Origin: JAUVPB01 sp965223695
GTDB taxonomy: Bacteria > Actinomycetota > Thermoleophilia > Gaiellales > Gaiellaceae
Direction of reading: 5' to 3'
Assembly: GCA_965223695.1 (NCBI GenBank)
Contig: CBDCXJ010000051.1
Span: 1-64,000, forward strand
Length of the DNA stretch: 64,000 bases
The notes below the pieces were generated by a model, which saw only the letters and a program-made list of their open reading frames with translations, ran no database searches and was not told the DNA's origin. Shown in pieces: positions 34,385 through 43,216 of the stretch (positions within the stretch are counted from its first letter, which is position 1; the number at the start of each line of letters is the position of its first letter). A program made the position numbers and the translations under genes.

Positions 34385-34912
34385 TTGGAGCGCGAGGAGC
34401 TCGCCCGGCGGCTGCGAGAGGTCGCGTATCTCGAAGGCGACTTCCTGTTGCGCTCCGGGAAGCGCTCGTCGTTCTACCTCGACAAGTACGGATTCTCGAC
34501 CCGGCCCGATGTCCTCAGACCCATAGGAGAGGCGCTTGCGCACGCTGTGAGCGATGTCGCCGGCGACTCGACGCGCCTCGCCGGGCCCGAGCTGGGAGCG
34601 GTACCTCTCGTCACGGCCGCCTCGCTCGCGAGCGGTCTGCCTTTCCTGATCGTGCGCGACGCGGCCAAGGAGCACGGCACGGCGAGGCGTCTCGAGGGGA
34701 ACGTCGAGGAAGGCGAAACCGTGTGCCTGGTCGAGGACGTCGTCACAACCGGTGGGGCCGCGCTCGAAGCGGTCGACGCGCTTCGCGACGCCGGTCTTAT
34801 CTGCGCACAGGCCGTCTGCGTCGTCGACCGCAAGGAAGGGGCGAGCGAGGCGTTCGCCGCCGCCGCCGTCGCCCTGACACCGCTGTTTACGATCGACGAC
34901 ATCCGCGCCTAG
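34385..34912 (+). CDS. pyrE: Orotate phosphoribosyltransferase
   Basis: 175 residues. LRSGKRSSFYLDKYGFSTRP (orotate site), GPELGAVPLVTAASLASGLP, and the PRPP motif VCLVEDVVTTGGAALEAVDAL. Makes OMP from orotate and PRPP in pyrimidine synthesis. The TTG start (LEREELARRLREVAYLEGDF) follows the preceding stop by one base; no ATG or GTG in this frame fits. pyrF is close by, with the HU gene between. Confidence 0.92.
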   Translation: MEREELARRLREVAYLEGDFLLRSGKRSSFYLDKYGFSTRPDVLRPIGEALAHAVSDVAGDSTRLAGPELGAVPLVTAASLASGLPFLIVRDAAKEHGTARRLEGNVEEGETVCLVEDVVTTGGAALEAVDALRDAGLICAQAVCVVDRKEGASEAFAAAAVALTPLFTIDDIRA

Positions 34913-35024
34913 CTCCGCGCCCGGCGTGCGCATTTGGCCCGCCAGCGGAACGACAGAATCGTTGCGCTGATCCTGGTACATTCGCGCCGGGCCAGCGAGA
35001 GCTGCGGCACGAGAGGAGATGTGC

Positions 35025-35297
35025 GTGACGAAGGCGGAGTTCATCGAGCGACTCGCTATGCGCCGGGGCGTCTCGCGACGGGAGGCGGGAGCGGCCGTCG
35101 GCGACGTACTCGCCGAGATCTCGGAGGTCCTGGAGCAGGGTGAAAGCGTCAGCTTCACCGGGTTCGGGAAGTTCTCGGTTCACCGGCGACCTGAGCGTTC
35201 GGGCGTCAACCCGCGAACAGGCGAGCGGGTTCGCATACCGGCTGCGCTCGTTCCCAAATTTGCAGCGGGGAGCACCCTGAAGGCCGCGGTCAGGTAG
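35025..35297 (+). CDS. HU-family nucleoid DNA-binding protein
   Basis: 90 residues. TKAEFIERLAMRRGVSRREA, FTGFGKFSVHRRPERSGVNP and GERVRIPAALVPKFAAGSTL are the HU/IHF dimerisation and DNA-arm motifs. GTG 35025 is preferred over ATG 35019 because GAGAGGAG ends 7 bases before it. TACATT at 34977-34982 is a likely -10, giving a leader of about 35 nt. Single-domain: no Lys/Pro-rich actinobacterial tail. Confidence 0.92.
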   Translation: MTKAEFIERLAMRRGVSRREAGAAVGDVLAEISEVLEQGESVSFTGFGKFSVHRRPERSGVNPRTGERVRIPAALVPKFAAGSTLKAAVR

Positions 35298-35341
35298 CCA
35301 CGGCGGAGCCATTCCCATCTCAAGCGCGATCGAAGGGCAGG

Positions 35342-36241
35342 ACGGAGCGACCGTTTGGCGACCGGGTCGCGAAAGCAGTCGGCGAGAAGCAAAGCCAGCT
35401 TGTCGTCGGGCTCGATCCGCGGATCGAGCTACTGCCGGTCGAGTTGCGCGGCGATGCTCATCTCGGGCCCGCGACCGCGGCGCTCGCCTACGAGCGGTTC
35501 TGCCGGGCGGTCATCGATGCGGTCGCGCCATACGCCGTCGGTGTCAAGCCGCAGCTCGCATTCTTCGAAGAGCAGGGGTCTCATGGCGTGCACGCGCTCG
35601 AGGAGGTCGTCGACTACGCGCGCAGCGCTGGCCTGCTCGCGCTGATCGACGGCAAGCGTGGCGATATCGGGTCGACGGCGCGCGCCTATGCGTCGGCGTA
35701 CCTCGAGCCGCGCGGGCCGCTGGCGCCGCTCGGCGACGCGCTTACCGTCAATCCATACCTTGGCACCGACGCGGTCGAGCCGTTCGTGTCGGCCTGTCGA
35801 CGCGGCGGCGTGGGTGTGTTTTGCCTTGTAAAGACGTCGAACCCTGGCAGCACCGATTTGCAGGATCTTGCTCTCTCGGACGGTAGACCTCTGTGGCAGC
35901 ATGTGGGAGAGCTCGTCGATCACTGGGGTGAAGCCGTTGTGGGCGAACAGGGCCTTTCGAGCGTCGGTGCCGTGATAGGGGCGACGCACCCACACGCGAT
36001 CGCTGAGGCGCGACGCGTGCTGCCGCGTGCCATCCTGCTGATGCCGGGCGTGGGCGCGCAGGGCGGCGACGTCGCTGACCTTCGACCCGCCTTCACGAGT
36101 GGGCCGGCGAGCGTGCTCGTTCCGGCCGCTCGCTCGGTGATCTACGCGTTCCGGCCGGGCGAGGATGATGACTGGCGAGGGGCGATCGCGCAGGCCGCGG
36201 CGCGGCTTCGCGCCGCGATCTGGAAAGCGTCGGGCTGGTAG
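35342..36241 (+). CDS. pyrF: Orotidine 5'-phosphate decarboxylase (type 2), start codon unclear
   Basis: Up to 299 codons; last step of UMP synthesis. The conserved N-terminus (FGDRVAKAVGEKQSQLVVGLD then P) is encoded upstream of any usable ATG, GTG or TTG: the first such codon in frame is TTG 35444, inside the fold. The catalytic region LLALIDGKRGDIGSTARAYA and the ribose-phosphate part PHAIAEARRVLPRAILLMPGVGAQGGD are intact. GAAGGG at 35332-35337 precedes an ACG (35342) at Shine-Dalgarno distance, so either a rare ACG start is used or an ATG has been mutated or miscalled. Confidence 0.85.
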   Translation, partial: TERPFGDRVAKAVGEKQSQLVVGLDPRIELLPVELRGDAHLGPATAALAYERFCRAVIDAVAPYAVGVKPQLAFFEEQGSHGVHALEEVVDYARSAGLLALIDGKRGDIGSTARAYASAYLEPRGPLAPLGDALTVNPYLGTDAVEPFVSACRRGGVGVFCLVKTSNPGSTDLQDLALSDGRPLWQHVGELVDHWGEAVVGEQGLSSVGAVIGATHPHAIAEARRVLPRAILLMPGVGAQGGDVADLRPAFTSGPASVLVPAARSVIYAFRPGEDDDWRGAIAQAAARLRAAIWKASGW

Positions 36242-36243
36242 CC

Positions 36244-36708
36244 GTGGAAGAGCGCACCGTTCGCTTCTGGTTCGCCCGCTTGCTCGCGCCGCTCGTCTTC
36301 TTCGCGGCGGCGACGCTGCTCGTTCTGATCGTGCGGGAGTCGTTCGACGACGACGCCTCCGGTCGGGTTGCCACCTTCGAGCAAACGGACGCAGCGGGCG
36401 CGACAGTCGTCGTCACGACGACACTGACCACGACGGAGCCGGCGCCCACCACGAGCGAGGCGACGACCGACGAGGTGCCGGTGACCGAGGAGCCATGCAC
36501 GCCGCCGCAGCGGGCGAGGTATCGGATCAGGGCAGGTGACACGTTCGAGTCGATTGCCGAGAAGGTCTGCACCACCTCGACGGAGCTTCGAAACCTCAAC
36601 CCGAACGTCGATCCAGTGGCCCTTCAACAGGGCACGTTGTTGCAGATCAGGCCACGCGCCGAAGATCAGAACGCAGACGACGAGACCGAACCGGACCAGA
36701 CCGGGTAG
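36244..36708 (+). CDS. Membrane-anchored LysM-domain protein
   Basis: 154 residues. N-terminal membrane helix (LLAPLVFFAAATLLVLIV), a Thr-rich extracellular linker (TTTLTTTEPAPTTSEATT), then one LysM domain (RYRIRAGDTFESIAEKVC, LRNLNPNVDPVALQQGTLLQ) with two Cys that could pair, and an acidic end. Binds peptidoglycan, presumably at the cell surface. Two bases after pyrF and just before a D,D-carboxypeptidase, consistent with wall maintenance. Confidence 0.85.
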   Translation: MEERTVRFWFARLLAPLVFFAAATLLVLIVRESFDDDASGRVATFEQTDAAGATVVVTTTLTTTEPAPTTSEATTDEVPVTEEPCTPPQRARYRIRAGDTFESIAEKVCTTSTELRNLNPNVDPVALQQGTLLQIRPRAEDQNADDETEPDQTG

Positions 36709-36746
36709 ATGACAGGAGCCCGCGGGCGCACGTTGGCGGGGTCTCG

Positions 36747-37934
36747 ATGACGTCTTCTGGAGCGGTACTGCGGCGCGTATCGCGCTGGGCCCTGGTCGCC
36801 GCCAGCGCCGGGCTGATGTTCGTCGCGGGCGCCGCGTTCGCTGCCGAGGACGCGCCCGTACCCGACGCGACGGCGGCGCTCGTCGCCGAGGGGCTCGACG
36901 GGGATCCGCTCTTCGCGATTGATCCGCGCAAGAAGGTGCCGATCGCAAGCATCACGAAGATCATGACCGCGCTCGTCGTGCTCGATCGCACCGAGCTCCG
37001 CGACACTGTTGTCGTCTCTGGGCGGGCGGCCGCTGTCGGCGAAGCCACGGCCGGGCTGGTCGAAGGCGAGCGCCTGACAGTCGAGCAGCTGCTCACAGCG
37101 CTTCTCGTCGAGAGCGCCAACGATGCCGCCCACGCCCTCGCCGATCACGTCGGTGGGCGGCGGGGTGTGCGGCGATTCGTCAACCTCATGAACCGCAGAG
37201 CGCGCAATATGGGCATGACCGATACGACGTTCGTGCGACCCGACGGTCTCGATGCCGACGGCCACCTCTCGAGCGCGCGCGACGTCATGACTCTCGCGCG
37301 GCGCGCGATGCGGAATCCCGATTTCCGCCGCCTCGTCCGGATCAAAGCGTTCACGCTGCCCAGTGAGCGGCGACTCGAGACGACCAACGACCTGCTCGGC
37401 ACATATCCGGACCTGACGGGCGTGAAGACCGGACATACGCGCGGCGCCGGCTGGAGCCAGGTGGCGTCGGCGCGGCGCGGAAGTATGCAGATGTATGCCG
37501 TGCTGCTCGGGGGGTTGAGTCGAGCTCAGCGCAACGAAGATCTCGCCGCCCTGCTCGACTGGGGATTCGAGCAGTTCGGCGAGACGCGGCTGATCGAGGG
37601 CGGCGCCTCGTACGCACGCGTGCGCGTGCCATTCGATGACGATCGCCGGCTCGACCTCGTCGCAGACCGTTCCGTGTCGCGCATCGTCCAGTGGGGGAAC
37701 GAGCTCGAGGAGCGTGTCGTTGCTCCCGCCATCGTGGAGCTGCCGGTCATCGCTGGACAGGAGCTCGGGCGCGTACAGATACTCAGCGGCGACGAGGTGC
37801 TCGTCGAGCGCCCGTTGATCGCAACCGAGTCGATCGACGCGGCAGGGCTACCGGGTCGGACGAGCTGGTACCTTCGCCGGGCACTCGACAACGCGGGCGA
37901 CGCCCTCGGTGGAGTGTTCGGAGCGCTTTCATGA
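36747..37934 (+). CDS. D-alanyl-D-alanine carboxypeptidase (peptidase S11)
   Basis: 395 residues. Signal sequence ending AAFAAEDA (about residue 33). Active-site triad of low-molecular-weight PBPs: SITK (Ser68/Lys71), SAN (Ser123-Asn125), KTG (Lys227-Gly229). The C-terminal domain after residue 290 and an amphipathic end (WYLRRALDNAGDALGGVFG) could hold it at the membrane. It trims the terminal D-Ala of peptidoglycan stems. The stop overlaps the start of the PfkB gene (ATGA). Confidence 0.92.
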   Translation: MTSSGAVLRRVSRWALVAASAGLMFVAGAAFAAEDAPVPDATAALVAEGLDGDPLFAIDPRKKVPIASITKIMTALVVLDRTELRDTVVVSGRAAAVGEATAGLVEGERLTVEQLLTALLVESANDAAHALADHVGGRRGVRRFVNLMNRRARNMGMTDTTFVRPDGLDADGHLSSARDVMTLARRAMRNPDFRRLVRIKAFTLPSERRLETTNDLLGTYPDLTGVKTGHTRGAGWSQVASARRGSMQMYAVLLGGLSRAQRNEDLAALLDWGFEQFGETRLIEGGASYARVRVPFDDDRRLDLVADRSVSRIVQWGNELEERVVAPAIVELPVIAGQELGRVQILSGDEVLVERPLIATESIDAAGLPGRTSWYLRRALDNAGDALGGVFGALS

Positions 37935-38890
37935 TCGTCACCGTCACAGCGAACGCAGCCCTCGACCGCACCGTCTTCGTTCCGAACTTCCAGGCGGGCC
38001 GCCGCCACCGCGCGACCTCGGCGAACACGGCGGCCGGCGGCAAGGGCATCAACGTGGCCCGCGGACTGCGTCGCCTTGGCGTTCCCGTCGTCGTCACGGG
38101 GCTCGCGGGCGGCCGGACCGGCATTCAGATCATCGACAGGCTGACGAGTGAAGGGCTGCTCAACGATCTCGTCCGGATCCAGGGCGAGTCGCGAACCTCG
38201 ACGGCGGTGATCGACCCGACCACGAACGTTTCGACCGAGGTGAACGAGTGGGGGCCCGAGGTCGAGGAGCACGAGCTCGACGTCCTGCGCGAGAAGCTCG
38301 CGTACTTGGCGCAGGGCGCGCGCTACATCGTCTTCTGCGGCTCGCTTCCGCGCGGCGTCGATGCGGGCCTCTACGGTGAGCTGATCCGCGATGCGGCGCG
38401 GACGGGCGTCGAGACGGTCCTCGACACCGATGCGGAGCCGCTTCGGCAGGGGATGCAGTCCGAGCTCTCGCTCGTGACTCCGAATCAGATCGAGGCAGAG
38501 CAGCTCGTCGGTCACGAGTTCACGAGCGCGCCCGACTTCGAAGCTGGCCTCGACGACGTTGCCGGCTTCGGTGCGCGCGACGTGATCATCACGCGACAGA
38601 GCGGCTGCTATGCGCTGGTTCACCAGGAGCGGACGCCGATCAAGTTGCGGGCGACCATCCCGACCCTCGACCCGGTCTCGACGATCGGCGCCGGCGATGC
38701 GCTGCTGGCCGGGTATCTCGCCGCTCGCTACAACGGCAAGGGGGCCGAGGACGCCGTTCGCCAGGCCGTTGCGACGGGCTCGGCCTCCGTGCTCGAGGCG
38801 GGCGCAGGCCGATTCGACCAGAAGGAACTCGGCCGGCTCGCGGCCGATGTGCGCGTCGACGTTCTCGCCGGCGCGGGCGCCCCGAGCTGA
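37931..38890 (+). CDS. PfkB-family kinase, probable 1-phosphofructokinase
   Basis: 319 residues. MIVTVTANAALDRTVFVPNF and ANTAAGGKGINVARGLRRLG at the N-terminus and DPVSTIGAGDALLAGYLAA (anion hole and catalytic Asp) at the C-terminus place it in the FruK/LacC/PfkB branch. FCGSLPRGVD is also typical. A tagatose-6-phosphate or 6-phosphofructokinase role is possible. No PTS gene is adjacent, so the substrate remains open. Coupled to the upstream carboxypeptidase. Confidence 0.85.
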   Translation: MIVTVTANAALDRTVFVPNFQAGRRHRATSANTAAGGKGINVARGLRRLGVPVVVTGLAGGRTGIQIIDRLTSEGLLNDLVRIQGESRTSTAVIDPTTNVSTEVNEWGPEVEEHELDVLREKLAYLAQGARYIVFCGSLPRGVDAGLYGELIRDAARTGVETVLDTDAEPLRQGMQSELSLVTPNQIEAEQLVGHEFTSAPDFEAGLDDVAGFGARDVIITRQSGCYALVHQERTPIKLRATIPTLDPVSTIGAGDALLAGYLAARYNGKGAEDAVRQAVATGSASVLEAGAGRFDQKELGRLAADVRVDVLAGAGAPS

Positions 38891-38952
38891 GTCGGTCCAG
38901 CACCCGAATACGAGCGTCGGAGCGTCGCGGGGCGCTGGTACGATCGATGGGT

Positions 38953-39051
38953 ATGATGGTGCGAGTTGCTGCTTGGTATCGAGTTCTCGCCGAGCAGCGG
39001 GCAGAGTGCCGAGCCTTCTACCTCTCTAGCGGCGCACGGGTCGGCGAGTGA
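38953..39051 (+). CDS. Small leader ORF coupled to guaB
   Basis: A 32-codon frame (ATG 38953; an in-frame ATG also at 38947) reading MMVRVAAWYRVLAEQRAECR and ending SSGARVGE, whose TGA (39049-39051) overlaps the guaB GTG by four bases. TACGAT at 38939-38944 is 8 nt upstream. guaB has no Shine-Dalgarno, so it probably depends on ribosomes finishing this ORF. Function of the peptide, if any, is unknown. Confidence 0.55.
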   Translation: MMVRVAAWYRVLAEQRAECRAFYLSSGARVGE

Positions 39052-40565
39052 CGCTCGAGGTCGACCGGCTCGAGCTCGAGCGTCTCGTTGCTCTCGACGA
39101 GAAGTTCGGCTCCGAGGGTCTGACCTTCGACGACGTCCTGCTGGTTCCGGCCGAATCGACCGTCCTGCCCGACGAGGTCATGACGCGGACGCTGTTCAGT
39201 CGCAACGTCGAGCTCGCGATCCCGATCTCCTCGGCCGCCATGGACACCGTCACCGAAGCCCGGCTTGCGATCGGTCTGGCGCGCGAGGGCGGCATTGGCG
39301 TGCTTCACCGGAACCTCTCGGTCGAGGAGCAAGCGGCCGAGGTCGACAAGGTCAAGCGATCGGAATCGGGAATGATCGTCGAGCCCGTGACGCTGGGGCC
39401 ACTCGATCGCATCGCCGACGCGCTCGCGCTGATGGAGACGTACCACATCTCCGGCGTGCCGATCACCGACGACTCGGGCTTGCTCGTCGGCATTCTCACG
39501 AACCGCGACCTGCGCTTCGAAGGCGATACCGCGATGACGATCGCAGAGCTGATGACGAGCGAGAACCTCATCACCGTGCCGGTCGGGACGACGCTCGACG
39601 AGGCCCGCGAGGTCTTGCATCGCCACAAGATCGAGAAGCTCCCGGTCGTCGATGCCGACGGCTACCTGAAGGGTCTGATTACCGTCAAGGACATTCAGAA
39701 GCGCATCGACTTTCCGCTCGCGACGAAGGACGGGCAGGGCAGGCTCCGGGTCGGCGCAGCTGTCGGTGTCGGGTCAGACGCGCTCGAGCGTGCCGAGGTG
39801 CTCGTTGCCGCGGACGTCGACGTGCTCGTCGTCGACACCTCGCACGGCCACTCGCGCAGCGTTATCGAGACAGTCCGACGTATAAAGGAGCGGTGGGACG
39901 TTGACGTCGTCGGCGGCAACATCGCGACCGGGCACGCCGTCGAGGCTCTGGCCGAGGCAGGTGTCGACGCAGTCAAGGTCGGTATCGGCCCGGGCTCGAT
40001 CTGCACGACGCGGGTCGTCGCGGGCGTGGGTGTCCCGCAGGTGACGGCCATCCACGAGTGCGCGGCGGCCGCACGCCGCTTCAGCATTCCTGTGATCGGC
40101 GACGGCGGGATCCAGTACTCGGGCGACATCGCGAAGGCGATCGCGGCAGGTGCCCATTCCGTCATGCTCGGGAGCATGTTCGCGGGCACCGATGAGAGCC
40201 CTGGCGACGTCATCCTCTACCAGGGCGAGCGCTACAAGGAGTACCGCGGGATGGGCTCGATCGGCGCGATGCGGGCCCGCTCGTTCTCGAAAGATCGCTA
40301 CTTCCAGGCCGACAGGCACGATGTCGCCAAGCTCGTGCCCGAGGGCATTGAAGGCCGCGTCAGCTACAAGGGTGCGCTGCACAACATCGTCTACCAGCTC
40401 GTCGGTGGCGTTCGCCAGGCGATGGGCTACTGCGGCGCGACGACGCTCGATGCGCTTCGCGAAGGCGCCCGATTCACCCGGGTAACGTCAGCCGGGCAGC
40501 GTGAGAGCCACCCGCATCACGTGGCGATCACCAAGGAATCGCCGAACTACCGCGTATCCACCTAG
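39048..40565 (+). CDS. guaB: Inosine-5'-monophosphate dehydrogenase
   Basis: 505 residues. TFDDVLLVPAESTVLP at the N-terminus, two CBS domains (about 105-225), catalytic Cys in GIGPGSICTTRVVAGVG, IMP phosphate site GDGGIQYSGDIAKAIAAGA, and YRGMGSIGAMRAR flap. Oxidises IMP to XMP, the committed step to GMP. It is followed 13 bases later by guaA. Translation is probably coupled to the short ORF before it. Confidence 0.96.
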   Translation: MTLEVDRLELERLVALDEKFGSEGLTFDDVLLVPAESTVLPDEVMTRTLFSRNVELAIPISSAAMDTVTEARLAIGLAREGGIGVLHRNLSVEEQAAEVDKVKRSESGMIVEPVTLGPLDRIADALALMETYHISGVPITDDSGLLVGILTNRDLRFEGDTAMTIAELMTSENLITVPVGTTLDEAREVLHRHKIEKLPVVDADGYLKGLITVKDIQKRIDFPLATKDGQGRLRVGAAVGVGSDALERAEVLVAADVDVLVVDTSHGHSRSVIETVRRIKERWDVDVVGGNIATGHAVEALAEAGVDAVKVGIGPGSICTTRVVAGVGVPQVTAIHECAAAARRFSIPVIGDGGIQYSGDIAKAIAAGAHSVMLGSMFAGTDESPGDVILYQGERYKEYRGMGSIGAMRARSFSKDRYFQADRHDVAKLVPEGIEGRVSYKGALHNIVYQLVGGVRQAMGYCGATTLDALREGARFTRVTSAGQRESHPHHVAITKESPNYRVST

Positions 40566-40578
40566 CGCGAGTGCGCCG

Positions 40579-42186
40579 ATGACCGACATGGCGCAGGTCT
40601 CGGCCGACGCGCCGCAGCGGGCCGACGGGCGGGCCGGGTCTGGGACAGCCACGGGGCCGGTGCTCGTCCTCGATCTCGGTGGCCAGTACGCGCAGCTCAT
40701 CGCTCGACGGGTACGCGAGTGCGGCGTCTACTCGGAGCTCGTCTCCGGGGCGGTAACCCCAGCCGAGGCCCGTGAGCGCGACGCGCGCGCATTGATCCTC
40801 TCCGGGGGTCCCGCGTCGGTGTACGTAGACGACGCTCCGCAGGTCGACGGCGGGCTCTTCGATCTCGACATTCCCGTGCTCGGCATCTGCTACGGAATGC
40901 AGCTGATGGCACAGGAGCTCGGCGGAGCCGTCGAGCGAACCGGGGCTGCCGAGTTCGGTCGCGCCGAGTTGCAGGTCGTCGGTGAGGGCAGCGCGCTCTT
41001 CCGTGGTCAGCCCGGCGAGCAGGTTTGCTGGATGAGCCACCGCGACTCGGTCACTGCCGCGCCGACCGGAGCGACCGTCGTTGCCTCGTCGCCCTCGACG
41101 CCTATCGCGGCGTTCGAGGACGCCGACCGCGGCACCTACGGCGTGCAGTTCCATCCCGAGGTCGTCCACACGCCGCACGGCATGGAGGTGCTCCGCCGTT
41201 TTCTCTACGACGTCGCGGGCGCGTCAGACGAGTGGACGTCGGTGACCTTCATCGAGGACGAGATCGCGCGGATACGTGCCCGCGTTGGCGACGCCAAGGT
41301 TCTGTGCGCCCTCTCGGGCGGAGTCGACTCGGCGGTCGCCGCCCTCCTCGTGCACCGCGCGATCGGCGAGCAGCTGACCTGTGTCTTCGTCGACCACGGG
41401 TTCCTTCGCGCCAACGAGGCAGTCGGCGTCGTGCGAGCGTTCGAGGGGCAGTTCAGGGTGCCGCTCGTCCACGTCGACGCGTCCGAGCGGTTTCTGGCGC
41501 GGCTCGAGGGCATCGTCGAGCCCGAAGAGAAGCGTCGGCGCATCGGCGAGGAGTTCATTCGCGTCTTCGAGGATGAGGCGCGCAAGCTCGGCGACATCAA
41601 GTACCTCGTGCAGGGGACGCTCTACTCCGACGTGATCGAGTCTGGAGGGCACGCTGGCGTCGCCGCCAAGATCAAGTCACACCACAACGTGGGCGGGCTT
41701 CCCGACGACATGGAGCTCGACCTCGTCGAGCCACTGCGCCTGCTGTTCAAGGACGAGGTCCGCCGCGTTGGCCTCGAGCTGGGCCTGGCCGAGGAAATGG
41801 TCTGGCGCCATCCCTTCCCTGGGCCCGGTCTCGCGATCAGGATCATCGGCGAGGTCACCCAGGAGCGGCTCGATGCTCTGCGTGCGGCGGACGCGATCCT
41901 GCTCGAGGAGGTGCGTGAGGCGGGCCTTTACCGCGAGCTGTGGCAGTGCTTTGCCGTCTTGCCGGCGATTCGCTCGGTTGGGGTGCAGGGCGACGAGCGC
42001 ACGTACGCCTACCCGATCGTTATTCGCGCTGTGACCTCGGAAGACGCGATGACCGCGGACTGGGCGATGCTGCCGCAGGAGCTGCTGCAGACGATCTCGA
42101 CGCGGATCATCAACGAGGTGCCCGCCGTCAATCGCGTGGCGCTCGACATCTCGTCCAAGCCGCCGGCGACGATCGAGTGGGAATAG
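40579..42186 (+). CDS. guaA: GMP synthase (glutamine-hydrolysing)
   Basis: 535 residues. Class I amidotransferase domain with nucleophile Cys in LGICYGMQLMAQELGG and catalytic His/Glu in GVQFHPEVVHT; ATP-pyrophosphatase domain with P-loop LCALSGGVDSAVAALL; C-terminal dimerisation domain ending in PPATIEWE, the universal GuaA end. Converts XMP to GMP. The N-terminal ~25 residues are an unconserved extension. Operon with guaB. Confidence 0.96.
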   Translation: MTDMAQVSADAPQRADGRAGSGTATGPVLVLDLGGQYAQLIARRVRECGVYSELVSGAVTPAEARERDARALILSGGPASVYVDDAPQVDGGLFDLDIPVLGICYGMQLMAQELGGAVERTGAAEFGRAELQVVGEGSALFRGQPGEQVCWMSHRDSVTAAPTGATVVASSPSTPIAAFEDADRGTYGVQFHPEVVHTPHGMEVLRRFLYDVAGASDEWTSVTFIEDEIARIRARVGDAKVLCALSGGVDSAVAALLVHRAIGEQLTCVFVDHGFLRANEAVGVVRAFEGQFRVPLVHVDASERFLARLEGIVEPEEKRRRIGEEFIRVFEDEARKLGDIKYLVQGTLYSDVIESGGHAGVAAKIKSHHNVGGLPDDMELDLVEPLRLLFKDEVRRVGLELGLAEEMVWRHPFPGPGLAIRIIGEVTQERLDALRAADAILLEEVREAGLYRELWQCFAVLPAIRSVGVQGDERTYAYPIVIRAVTSEDAMTADWAMLPQELLQTISTRIINEVPAVNRVALDISSKPPATIEWE

Positions 42187-42203
42187 CCGCCCTCATCGGC
42201 CCC

Positions 42204-43076
42204 TTAACGGAAAGCCGCCACCAAAGCGCTCCCCACGGCGACAAGGACGCCCGCGCCAACCAACCGGCGGCCGATGGCGTCGGCCCTGACGCCGATGATG
42301 ACCGCGGCGAACGCAATAGCCCAGAGCGACTGCGTGGCGTTGAGGGGAGCAACCAGGGTGACCGCGCCGCGGTCGAGGGCGGCCACCAGCGTGACGTAGG
42401 CGAGGCCGAGGACGACGCCCGGGAGGGCGAAGGGCGCTGTCGCCGCGCCGAGTAGCGCGAGTGACGCGCGACCGCGCCGTAGGCCGAGGTAGACGAGCGT
42501 GAAGGCCGCAGCCGCGGCGAGCGAGAGGGCGGTCGCGAAGAGGACCGGCGGCGGATCCTCTTCGGCGAGTGCGCGAAAGAGGTTGTCGCGGGTCGCGAAC
42601 AACGTTGCGCAGGCGAGCGCGAGAAACAGCCCGACCGCGCGGAACTCGACCGGGCGGTCGGGCTCCCAGGCGAGCGCTCCGCCGCCGAGAACGATCAGTG
42701 CCGTGCCGACGCCGAGCGCTGCGTGTGGCCGCTCGTCGAGGGCGATCACGGCGATCACGGCGGAAAGGAGCGGTGCCATGCCGATCACGATCCCGGTGCG
42801 CGAGGCGCCGACTGCGCGCACCGCATGGATGAAGAAGACCTGCGCCGCCCCGGGGACGATGGCGCCAATCGCCAGGTAAGGCCACGCCGACGACCAAGAG
42901 GTGCTCTCGATGTGTCCTGCCGCTGCCGCGATCGCGGCCGTGAGCACCGCGCCGATGATGGCGGTGACCGCCGCTCCTGCCTCGGGATCTGGTCCCCGGG
43001 ACAGCGCCCAGCGCGCACCGGCGATCAGGAGGCCAAAGAGGGCGCCGGCGGCCAGCGCAAGGGCGATCGTGCTCAC
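42204..43076 (-). CDS. EamA/DMT-family transporter
   Basis: 290 residues, about ten hydrophobic segments in two halves (first starting ALALAAGALFGLLIAGARWAL, second after ADDRPVEF-like loop near residue 145). Ala/Gly/Leu-rich membrane helices and the paired-repeat layout are typical of drug/metabolite exporters; substrate unknown. The GTG start overlaps the TGA of a 9-codon leader ORF (43102-43073). Convergent with guaA across 17 bases. Confidence 0.85.
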   Translation of the reverse strand: MSTIALALAAGALFGLLIAGARWALSRGPDPEAGAAVTAIIGAVLTAAIAAAAGHIESTSWSSAWPYLAIGAIVPGAAQVFFIHAVRAVGASRTGIVIGMAPLLSAVIAVIALDERPHAALGVGTALIVLGGGALAWEPDRPVEFRAVGLFLALACATLFATRDNLFRALAEEDPPPVLFATALSLAAAAAFTLVYLGLRRGRASLALLGAATAPFALPGVVLGLAYVTLVAALDRGAVTLVAPLNATQSLWAIAFAAVIIGVRADAIGRRLVGAGVLVAVGSALVAAFR

Positions 43077-43102
43077 GCGAGAGGCGACCGAGGCCAGGGC
43101 AC
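43073..43102 (-). CDS. Nine-codon leader ORF coupled to the EamA gene
   Basis: On the minus strand TAGCGT (43114-43109) is followed after exactly 6 nt by GTG 43102, reading MPWPRSPLA and stopping at TGA 43075-43073, overlapping the transporter GTG (43076) by four bases. The transporter has no Shine-Dalgarno. Same layout as the guaB leader. Confidence 0.45.
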   Translation of the reverse strand: MPWPRSPLA

Positions 43103-43174
43103 GCAGGCACGCTACAGGGCTCAGTTAGGCTCGTCTGTCCGGGCGTCCAGATCGAGCTTTCGCCAGGCGGCTGG

Positions 43175-43216
43175 TACACTCAACAGCCGCTGACGGCAAC
43201 GAGCCGGCGGCTTTTC
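43175..43216 (+). promoter_or_regulatory. rplM promoter and leader hairpin
   Basis: TACACT (43175-43180) is a likely -10. Just after it AGCCGC (43185-43190) pairs with GCGGCT (43207-43212), with inner GGC/GCC, followed by TTTTCT: a compact terminator-like hairpin ahead of the Shine-Dalgarno GGAG (43220-43223). Could be an autogenous control site of the L13-S9 operon or simply a leader structure. Confidence 0.45.
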
